A stretch of DNA of 5,482 bases from NCBI GenBank assembly GCA_030146615.1, contig JASLBL010000360.1, positions 1-5,482 of the forward strand. Reading direction: 5' to 3'. The DNA is from Actinomycetes bacterium (lineage in GTDB: Bacteria; Actinomycetota; CALGFH01). A model generated the notes under the pieces. It worked only from the letters and a program-made list of their open reading frames with translations. It was not told where the DNA came from and did no database searches. Shown piece after piece: positions 1 to 4,767 of this stretch; position 1 is the stretch's first letter; each line of letters starts with the position of its first letter. The position numbers and the translations under genes were made by a program.

Positions 1-81
1 GCCGAACCTTAGCAAGAACGCAGGTCGGGGCGAAGAGGCACAGTTCGGCCGTGTCGTCGTTACCGCGCGGTTAGCCCTTCC

Positions 82-158
82 CGTCATCGTTCGTCCCGGC
101 TCCAGGCGGACCCTCGCGATCGGGACCACCTACCCCCGCCGGAGCCGCGCCGATGACG
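82..158. repeat. Nested inverted repeat, possible structured RNA or terminator arm
   Basis: Outer arms CGTCATCG (82-89) and CGATGACG (151-158) are perfectly complementary over 8 bases. Inside them, 97-103 plus 105-109 pair with 136-140 plus 141-147 for 12 base pairs, with a single bulged A at 104. Two coaxial stems in register are less likely by chance than either alone. No known RNA family is recognised, and the transcribed strand cannot be told. Confidence 0.35.
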
Positions 159-300
159 ACGACCGCTTCCCCTGGCAGGCCGACCCGACGCCGGGTCGCC
201 GCCACGCCGAGGACCTCTGTCCTCCACCTCGGCACCAGGTCGTCAGGGTCGCTACCCGGACCGGCCGCCCCGGTACCCACCAGGGCGTGTGGAGCGACCC

Positions 301-358
301 CCGAGTCCAACCCCGGCCCCCTGCCCCCCATCCCCCAGGGGCCGGGGTTGGCGCTCGG
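301..358. repeat. Long GC-rich stem-loop
   Basis: This is the strongest inverted repeat in the non-coding region. CCGAG (301-305) pairs with CTCGG (354-358); then, across a small internal loop (306 versus 352-353), 307-323 pairs with 336-351 with one bulged C. That gives 21 pairs in all around a C-rich 12-base loop (324-335). So long a stem is not expected by chance even at this GC content. There is no T tract on either side, so it is not a textbook intrinsic terminator; it could be a terminator stem, a REP-like element or part of a structured transcript. Confidence 0.7.
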
Positions 359-412
359 CGCACCGGTAACGGTGAAGCTTCGCCGTTGAGCTTGCTCGCG
401 TAGTCCTCGGTT

Positions 413-442
413 CATTTAAGGGGGAGTCCTCCCCCCCAAATG
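413..442 (-). terminator. Hairpin, possible operon terminator (distal)
   Basis: CATTT (413-417) pairs with AAATG (438-442) and GGGGGA (420-425) with TCCCCC (430-435), around a GTCC loop and a 2x2 internal loop. It lies about 50 bases past the stop codon of the last operon gene. No U-run follows on the minus strand, so termination is inferred only from position and stem strength; actinobacterial terminators often lack a U tract. Confidence 0.4.
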
Positions 443-477
443 ACCCCAAGAGCCCGGCCGCCCGCGCAGCTTGGGGT
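443..477 (-). terminator. Hairpin, possible operon terminator (proximal)
   Basis: ACCCCAAG (443-450) and CTTGGGGT (470-477) form a perfect 8-pair stem around a 19-base GC-rich loop. It begins 14 bases after the stop codon of the last gene on the minus strand and abuts the next hairpin (413-442). The pair of stems at the end of the operon suggests transcription termination, although neither has a U tract. Confidence 0.4.
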
Positions 478-491
478 GAGGAGCCGATTTC

Positions 492-1130
492 TCAGCGGGG
501 CCTTGCCGCGATCAACGCGGCGAGGGAGGCCACGATCATGGCCGCGCCGGCGAGCTGGCCGGGGGGACCGAAGCTGAGGGCGCTGCCGTAGATGACCAGG
601 AACAGGCCGAGGAGGAGGCCGAGGCTGGCCAGGCTGCCGATGCCGGAGCGGCGGCGGGCGCGGGCGAAGTCGGTGCGGCCGCGGCGGCCGAGGAAGGCGT
701 CGAGGACGGCCTCGGGGTGGTCCTCCTCGGGCAGGTAGAGCCAGGTCTCGCCGGGGCCCTCGTCGACCAGGAGGAGCCAGCCGGCCCGGGGCGGGCGCTC
801 GGTGACGGCCTCGATCCTGGTGGCGCGCTCCCCAACGGCCGGGACGCGCATGGCCCGGTCCCTGGCCGGGGTGGCCGCCACCACCACCCGGACCGGCAGC
901 AGCCCGTCCGGGTCGACCGCGACCCTCGCGGCCAGCCGGTCGAACACCGGCCCGTGCTCGGCCATGCGCCGCCAGACGGCCACGCCCTCCCGCCGGACCA
1001 GCCCCTCCTGGGTCATCGGGGGGCCGAGCACGACCGCCTCGATCCCGAACGGCCGGAACGCCCGCGGCGACAGCGCCCGCCCCTCGACCCGGTCCGGCCG
1101 GGACCACGGCCGGGGCGCCCGCTCAGCCAC
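492..1130 (-). CDS. Hypothetical protein with C-terminal two-helix membrane hairpin
   Basis: The family is not recognised. The 212-residue product has a soluble, Arg/Pro-rich N-terminal part (about 1-160) and two hydrophobic stretches at about 165-184 and 191-208 separated by a short Gly/Pro turn, ending in a basic tail. This predicts a membrane hairpin with both ends on the same side, probably the cytoplasm. The segment around 115-150, with strands followed by an acidic, helix-like stretch (EEDHPEAVLDAFLGRR), is loosely reminiscent of the end of a bacterial PH-like fold, which is a guess. The reading frame is real: nearly every codon ends in G or C. The GTG start overlaps the coaX stop by 8 bases (GTGGCTGA). 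An AGGAG lies only 1 base before it, unusually close, so translation may depend on coupling to coaX. The next in-frame start, ATG at codon 39, has no ribosome binding site. It is the last gene of the operon. Confidence 0.75.
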   Translation of the reverse strand: MAERAPRPWSRPDRVEGRALSPRAFRPFGIEAVVLGPPMTQEGLVRREGVAVWRRMAEHGPVFDRLAARVAVDPDGLLPVRVVVAATPARDRAMRVPAVGERATRIEAVTERPPRAGWLLLVDEGPGETWLYLPEEDHPEAVLDAFLGRRGRTDFARARRRSGIGSLASLGLLLGLFLVIYGSALSFGPPGQLAGAAMIVASLAALIAARPR

Positions 1131-1896
1131 GCTCCTGGTTCCTGTCCCAGATGATCCGGAGACCGTGGAGGGTGAGCCAGGGCTCGTGGCGCTGGACGGT
1201 CTCGCAGGCCTCGAGCACGGCCCCGGCCAGGCCCCCGGTGGCGACCACGGTCGCGGTGCCGCCCAGCTCGGCCACCATGCGCCGGACGATCCCGTCGACC
1301 TGCCCGGCGAAGCCCCAGATGGCCCCGGCCTGGAGGCTCTCCACGGTGTTCTTGCCGATCACCGACCGGGGGGCCACCAGCTCGACCCGGCGCAGCTGGG
1401 CGGTCCGCTCGACCAGGGCGTTCATCGAGATCTGGATGCCGGGGGCGATGGCCGCGCCCAGGTGCTCGCCCCGCTCGGAGACGGCGTCGAAGGTGGTGGC
1501 GGTGCCGAAGTCGACCACCACCACCGGCCCGCCGAAGGCGGCGTAGGCGGCGATCGCGTTGACCACCCGGTCGGCCCCGACCTCGCGCGGGTTGTCGGTC
1601 AGGATGGGCAGCCCGGTGCGGATCCCCGGCTCGATCACCAGCGGCTCCTCCCGGCAGTAGCGCCGGACCATCTCCCGCAGGGCCTGGGTCAGCCGCGGCA
1701 CCACCGAGGAGATCACCACCCCGGTGGCGTCGTCCAGCCCCAGCCCCTCCTGGCCGAGGAACCCGCCCAGCAGCAGGGCGTGCTCGTCGGCGGTGCGCTC
1801 GGCGACGGTGGCGGCCCGCCAGTGCTGGGCCAGCTCGTCGCCCTGGAACACCCCGATGGTGATCTCGGTGTTGCCGACGTCCACGGCGAGCAGCAC
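1123..1896 (-). CDS. coaX: Type III pantothenate kinase
   Basis: This enzyme phosphorylates pantothenate to 4'-phosphopantothenate, the committed first step of coenzyme A synthesis, in the cytoplasm. Type III kinases belong to the ASKHA fold and are not feedback-inhibited by CoA; many need a monovalent cation. The 257-residue length is normal. Diagnostic motifs are all present: the phosphate-binding DVGNT at residues 6-10, GADR at 107-110, DFGTATTFD at 129-137 with the catalytic-type aspartate D129, GKNT at 181-184 and TGG at 220-222. The start is GTG, 2 bases after the nadC stop, with GGGAGAG (1903-1909) lying inside the end of nadC at good spacing. Upstream in-frame codons run through nadC but carry no CoaX homology. 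Its 3' end overlaps the next gene by 8 bases. With panC in the same operon it links pantothenate synthesis to its use. Confidence 0.96.
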   Translation of the reverse strand: MLLAVDVGNTEITIGVFQGDELAQHWRAATVAERTADEHALLLGGFLGQEGLGLDDATGVVISSVVPRLTQALREMVRRYCREEPLVIEPGIRTGLPILTDNPREVGADRVVNAIAAYAAFGGPVVVVDFGTATTFDAVSERGEHLGAAIAPGIQISMNALVERTAQLRRVELVAPRSVIGKNTVESLQAGAIWGFAGQVDGIVRRMVAELGGTATVVATGGLAGAVLEACETVQRHEPWLTLHGLRIIWDRNQERG

Positions 1897-1898
1897 CG

Positions 1899-2750
1899 CT
1901 AGCTCTCCCAGTCCAGGGCGATGTCCAGTGAAGGCGCCGAGTGGGTGAGCGCCCCGACGGCCAGGAAGTCGACCCCGGTCTCGGCGATCGCCCTCGCCCG
2001 GTCGAGGGTGACACCGCCCGACGCCTCCGTGCGGGCCCGCTTGCCGCAGACCTTCACCGCCTCGGCCATTGCCTCCAGCTCCATGTTGTCGAGCAGCAGC
2101 AGGTCGCAGCCCAGGTCGAGGGCGTCGGCGACCTGGTCCAGGGTCTCGACCTCGACCTCGAGGGGCAGTCCGGGGCCGGCCGCCCGGGCCGCCTCGACCG
2201 CCCGGCGCAGGCTTCCGGCGGCCCGGATGTGGTTGTCCTTGACCAGCAGGGCGTCGTACAGCCCCATGCGGTGGTTGGCCCCACCGCCGCAGCGGACGGC
2301 GTACTTCTCCAGGTAGCGGAGGCCGGGAGTGGTCTTGCGGGTGTCGCGGATGACGGCGCCGGTGCCGGCCACCGCCTCGACGAAGGCCGCGGTCAGGGTG
2401 GCCACCCCGGAGAGATGGCCGAGGAAGTTGAGCATGGTCCGCTCGGCGGCCAGCAGCACCCTGGCCGGCCCGGCGAACCGGCCCAGCACCGCCCCGGCCT
2501 CCACTGGGGCGGCTTCGGCCACGTCGGGCCGGAACGCGGCCGGCCCCAGCCGCAGGCGCTCCCTGACCTCGGCCAGCACCACGTCGACGGCCGGCAGCCC
2601 GGCCACCACCCCGGGCCCCCGGGCGACCAGCAGCGCCTCGGCCCGAGCCCCGAGCAGCCGGCTGGTCGGGTCCCCCTCGGCCCCCAGGTCCTCGTCCAGC
2701 GCCGTCCGCACCGCCAGCGTCAACGCCCCCGCAGGCAACGTGATGGTCAC
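1899..2750 (-). CDS. nadC: Nicotinate-nucleotide pyrophosphorylase (quinolinate phosphoribosyltransferase)
   Basis: The enzyme joins quinolinate to PRPP and decarboxylates it to nicotinate mononucleotide, the third step of de novo NAD synthesis, following NadB and NadA. The 283-residue length is typical. In order: the N-terminal EDLGAEGDPTS segment (20-30), the ERTMLNFLGHLSGVAT helix (103-118), DTRKTTPG (136-143), KYAVRCGGGANHR (149-161) and KDNH (171-174), which bind PRPP and quinolinate, the acidic EVEVET strand (198-203), LLLDNM (218-223), ASGGV (243-247) and VGALTHS (265-271) near the phosphate site. All are intact. The GTG start is set by a perfect AGGAGG (2758-2763) with 7-base spacing. 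It follows nadB after 43 bases and is followed by coaX after 2 bases, so translational coupling with coaX is likely. No nadA is visible. Confidence 0.97.
   Translation of the reverse strand: MTITLPAGALTLAVRTALDEDLGAEGDPTSRLLGARAEALLVARGPGVVAGLPAVDVVLAEVRERLRLGPAAFRPDVAEAAPVEAGAVLGRFAGPARVLLAAERTMLNFLGHLSGVATLTAAFVEAVAGTGAVIRDTRKTTPGLRYLEKYAVRCGGGANHRMGLYDALLVKDNHIRAAGSLRRAVEAARAAGPGLPLEVEVETLDQVADALDLGCDLLLLDNMELEAMAEAVKVCGKRARTEASGGVTLDRARAIAETGVDFLAVGALTHSAPSLDIALDWES
1903..1909 (-). promoter_or_regulatory. Ribosome binding site of coaX, inside the 3' end of nadC
   Basis: GGGAGAG on the minus strand ends 6 bases before the coaX GTG. It sits in the last codons of nadC, which supports the GTG start and implies coupled translation. 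Confidence 0.7.
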
Positions 2751-2757
2751 CGGCCAC

Positions 2758-2763
2758 CCTCCT
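2758..2763 (-). promoter_or_regulatory. Ribosome binding site of nadC
   Basis: A perfect AGGAGG on the minus strand lies 7 bases before the GTG start at 2750. A second GTG nearer the site is out of frame, so this site fixes the nadC start. Confidence 0.8.
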
Positions 2764-2793
2764 GGCTCGCGGCACGGACGGGAGGGGCGACGG

Positions 2794-4704
2794 TCACCGG
2801 TGCGCCTCCTCGGCGGTGGGGACGGCGAGCAGGCCGGTGCCCAGGCCGCCGTCGGGTGCTCGGGTCAGGGTCTGGCGGACCCGCCAGGCCTCGACCGGGG
2901 CCGGGTGGTCGGACCGCCAGTGCCCGCCCCTCGACTCCTCCCGCCGGGCCGCCAGCTCGGTCACGGCCAGCCCCAGCTGGAGCAGGTTGGCCGTCTCGAA
3001 CCCCGCCGGCCCCGGGTCCCTCAGATCCACCGCGAGCCGTTCCAGCACCGCCCTGGCCCCGGCCAGCCCCGCCCCCGACCGCACCACCCCGACCCGGTCG
3101 GTCATCACCCGCCGCACCCGATCCCGCACCTCCAGTGGGTCCCCCGCCGTCAGCGGCTCCCCCGCCCGGGGACGCGCCGCATCCGGACCCGCCGTTGCCG
3201 GGTCCCCCGGTGGGGGAGCGTAGCCCACCCCGGGGTGGAGCTGCGCCGGATTGTCCACAACCTCCGCCCCGCCGGACCACGGCGCCTCAACCTTGGGATC
3301 CTCGGCGAGCGCGTTGCCGATGCGGGCGGCGAAGACCACGCCCTCCAGGAGGGAGTTGGAGGCGAGGCGGTTGGCGCCGTGGACGCCGGTGCAGGCGGCC
3401 TCGCCGACGGCGAACAGGCCGGCCAGGCTGGTGCGGCCGTCGAGGTCGGCGACCACGCCGCCCATCAGATAGTGGGCGGCCGGCGAGACCGGGATCGGCT
3501 GGCGGGAGGGGTCGATGCCGGCGGCGCGGCAGCAGGCCAGGATGGTCGGGAAGCGGCGCTCCAGGTGCTCGGCCGGGATGGAGGTGGCGTCCAGCCACAG
3601 GTGCCGGGCCCCGGTGGCGGCCATGCGGGCGGCCACGGCCCGGGTGACGACGTCGCGGGGGGCGAGGTCGCCGAGGGGGTGGACGCCGGCCATGACCGGT
3701 GTCCCGTCGCCGTCGCGGAGCACCGCGCCCTCGCCCCGCATCGCTTCGGAGATGAGTGGGCGGGGGGGCTCCGGCTGGAGGGGTCCGGGGAACCCCGAAA
3801 GGGGTGCCCCGGTGGATTGGGAAGCTCTACCGGGGTGGTCCCCCGGTCGATCGGGGCCGCCGTCGACGTGCAGGGCCGTCGGGTGGAACTGGACGAATTC
3901 CAGGTCGGCCAGGACCGCCCCGGCTCGCAGGGCGGCCGCGATCCCGTCGCCGGTGGACAGGGGCGGGTTGGTGGTGTCGGCGAACAGCTGGCCGGCGCCG
4001 CCGCTGGCCAGCACGACCGCGTCGGCCCGGACCAGGCGGGGGCCGCCGTCAGCCCACAGCAGCGCCCCGGTGACCCGCCCGTCGGTGGTCAGGAGGTCGA
4101 CCAGGAAGGCGTGCTCGGCGGCCCGGACCGACGGGCTGGCCCGCACCGCCTCGGTCAGGGCCCGCTCCAGCTCGGCGCCGGTGGCGTCGCCGCCGGCGTG
4201 GACGACCCGCGACCGAGAGTGCCCGCCCTCCCGGGTCCGGGCCAGCTCCCCGGGCCCCGAGGGCTCCGTGTCGAAGCCGACCCCGAGCTCGCGGAGGTCG
4301 GCGATGGCCTTGGCGCCCTCCTCGACCAGCGTCCGGACGGCCACCGGGTCGCACAGCCCGGCCCCGGCGGCCAGGGTGTCGGCCACGTGCTCGGCCACCG
4401 AGTCGCCGACCCATCCCACCGGGGCACCCCCTCGGGGTTCCCCGGGCCCCTCCCGATCCACCGGGGCACCCCCACGGGGTTCCCCGGACCCCTCCGGGTC
4501 GAGCACGGCCGCGATCCCGCCCTGGGCGTAGCGGGTGGCCGAGTGGCCGAGGCGGTGCTTGGTGGCCAGCAGCACCGTCCGGCTCACCGGTACGGCCAGG
4601 GCGGCCGACAGCCCGGCCACCCCGGAGCCGACGACCAGCACGTCGGCCTCCTCCACCGGCATCCGGGAGGGGTCGGCGGCCACCAGGCCGCGCGGGATCA
4701 GCAT
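2794..4704 (-). CDS. nadB: L-aspartate oxidase carrying two in-frame palindromic-repeat insertions
   Basis: This FAD enzyme oxidises L-aspartate to iminoaspartate, which NadA condenses to quinolinate. The ATG at 4704 is preferred over the upstream GTG at 4737 because GAGGAA (4709-4714) precedes it at good spacing and the MLIPR beginning is typical of actinobacterial NadB. That gives 636 residues, against about 540 in E. coli. Visible in order: the FAD-binding GSGVAG (26-31), SATRYAQGG (55-63), QFHPT (272-276), SE (319-320), RGEGA (323-327), APRD (348-351), HYLMGG (411-416), ANRLASNSL (444-452) and the C-terminal ESRGGHWRSDHP (590-601). H274, S319, R350, H411 and R446 match E. coli H244, T259, R290, H351 and R386 (numbering recalled from memory), so the active site looks complete. 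Two loops are enlarged by repeat copies, at about 71-99 and 284-311. Removing them leaves about 577 residues, near the usual actinobacterial size. A Pro/Ala/Gly-rich linker (about 490-525) precedes the C-terminal helical domain. Confidence 0.96.
   Translation of the reverse strand: MLIPRGLVAADPSRMPVEEADVLVVGSGVAGLSAALAVPVSRTVLLATKHRLGHSATRYAQGGIAAVLDPEGSGEPRGGAPVDREGPGEPRGGAPVGWVGDSVAEHVADTLAAGAGLCDPVAVRTLVEEGAKAIADLRELGVGFDTEPSGPGELARTREGGHSRSRVVHAGGDATGAELERALTEAVRASPSVRAAEHAFLVDLLTTDGRVTGALLWADGGPRLVRADAVVLASGGAGQLFADTTNPPLSTGDGIAAALRAGAVLADLEFVQFHPTALHVDGGPDRPGDHPGRASQSTGAPLSGFPGPLQPEPPRPLISEAMRGEGAVLRDGDGTPVMAGVHPLGDLAPRDVVTRAVAARMAATGARHLWLDATSIPAEHLERRFPTILACCRAAGIDPSRQPIPVSPAAHYLMGGVVADLDGRTSLAGLFAVGEAACTGVHGANRLASNSLLEGVVFAARIGNALAEDPKVEAPWSGGAEVVDNPAQLHPGVGYAPPPGDPATAGPDAARPRAGEPLTAGDPLEVRDRVRRVMTDRVGVVRSGAGLAGARAVLERLAVDLRDPGPAGFETANLLQLGLAVTELAARREESRGGHWRSDHPAPVEAWRVRQTLTRAPDGGLGTGLLAVPTAEEAHR
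3777..3818 (-). repeat. Palindromic element, copy 3 (opposite orientation), inside nadB
   Basis: This is the same element as the tandem pair at 4417-4500 but inverted. On the plus strand CCGGGGAACCCC (3785-3796), loop GAAA and GGGGTGCCCCGG (3801-3812) form an 11-of-12-pair hairpin, flanked by GGAGGGGT before and GGTGGAT after. Bases 3777-3797 are identical to the reverse complement of copy 2. It differs mainly in the loop (GAAA instead of a 3-base loop). In nadB it encodes residues 297-309 (STGAPLSGFPGPL), a different peptide from copies 1 and 2 because it is read from the other strand. It lies between QFHPT and the substrate-binding SE, where E. coli has about 30 fewer residues. Confidence 0.85.
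3829..3856 (-). repeat. Possible degenerate fourth copy of the palindromic element
   Basis: On the minus strand this reads CCCCGATCGACCGGGG followed by GACCACCCCGG, which resembles the start of the clear copies (CGATCCACCGGGGCACCCC) with small changes. It lies immediately next to copy 3 and in the same orientation, matching the tandem pairing seen at the other site. It has its own hairpin: ACCGGGG (3829-3835) with CCCCGGT (3841-3847). The remainder toward copy 3 has diverged too far for a firm alignment, so this call is tentative. Confidence 0.4.
4417..4458 (+). repeat. Palindromic element, copy 1 of a 42-base tandem pair, inside nadB
   Basis: The unit begins CACCGGGGCACCCC and matches the neighbouring copy at 38 of 42 positions. 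Its core, CCGGGGCACCCC (4419-4430), loop CTC, GGGGTTCCCCGG (4434-4445), is an imperfect palindrome with one mismatched pair. As 42 bases equal 14 codons the frame of nadB is kept; this copy encodes residues 83-96 (DREGPGEPRGGAPV). Four of its fourteen codons end in A or T, unlike the surrounding gene. Confidence 0.9.
4459..4500 (+). repeat. Palindromic element, copy 2 of a 42-base tandem pair, inside nadB
   Basis: This is the second, directly adjacent unit. CCGGGGCACCCC (4461-4472), loop CAC, GGGGTTCCCCGG (4476-4487) forms the same hairpin with the same single mismatch as copy 1. It encodes nadB residues 69-82 (DPEGSGEPRGGAPV), 12 of 14 identical to the next copy. Together the two units account for the 29 residues by which this loop exceeds E. 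coli NadB, between GGIAAVLD and DSVAEH. Confidence 0.9.
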
Positions 4705-4708
4705 GCGG

Positions 4709-4714
4709 TTCCTC
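4709..4714 (-). promoter_or_regulatory. Ribosome binding site deciding the nadB start
   Basis: GAGGAA on the minus strand lies 4 bases before the ATG at 4704 (6 from its GAGG core). The alternative GTG at 4737 has no site at proper distance, so the ATG is preferred. Confidence 0.7.
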
Positions 4715-4767
4715 ACTGCTCGGTCCAGGCCCGGCACGGGTCCCGGCGCGATCGGCCCTCCTGCGTG

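Larger units (their letters stand above)
1..491. other. Non-coding region downstream of the operon, rich in inverted repeats
   Basis: No convincing gene is seen in this stretch. Open frames exist on both strands, but their third codon positions are only about 70-80% G/C, whereas the real genes next door are close to 100%, and none of the translations resembles a known family. The region instead holds inverted repeats: a perfect 10-base palindrome (ACCGCGCGGT, 62-71), nested arms at 82-158, a tetraloop hairpin at 181-198 (CGACCCG/CGGGTCG), arms at 206-212/227-233, 8-base arms at 246-253/293-300, a large stem-loop at 301-358, a small hairpin at 361-374 (CACCG, GTAA loop, CGGTG) and two hairpins at 413-477. 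Arms of 7-8 bases are expected by chance at this GC content, so only the longer structures are listed separately. A 7-base inverted repeat (1-7/43-49) touches the left edge. Confidence 0.6.

Noticed and set aside
153..389. 78-codon plus-strand frame
   Set aside because: Low-complexity Pro/Arg/Thr translation crossing the 301-358 stem-loop; no ribosome binding site or homology.
71..415. 114-codon minus-strand frame downstream of the operon
   Set aside because: Only about 71% G/C at third positions, highest G/C at the first position instead, no family resemblance, and its start lies inside a hairpin with a poorly spaced ribosome binding site.
802..1902. 366-codon open frame on the plus strand
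   Set aside because: Antisense shadow of coaX and the small membrane protein gene; no recognisable domain.
2604..2625. GC-rich palindrome CCCGGGCCCCCGGG in nadC as another inserted element
   Set aside because: NadC has normal length and alignment here (ARGPGVVAGLP), so nothing was inserted; it is a chance GC-rich palindrome.
1897..2775. Long N-terminal extension of coaX through nadC
   Set aside because: The frame is open, but the upstream part is a shifted reading of nadC; CoaX homology begins exactly at the GTG at 1896, which has a good ribosome binding site.
1941..3647. 568-codon open frame on the plus strand
   Set aside because: Antisense shadow of nadC and nadB with an Arg/Pro/Gly-rich, family-less translation.
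4417..4500. CRISPR array or protein tandem repeat as an explanation of the repeats
   Set aside because: There are no spacers between the two units, only two copies, and a third inverted copy gives an unrelated peptide, so neither a CRISPR nor a purely protein-level repeat fits.
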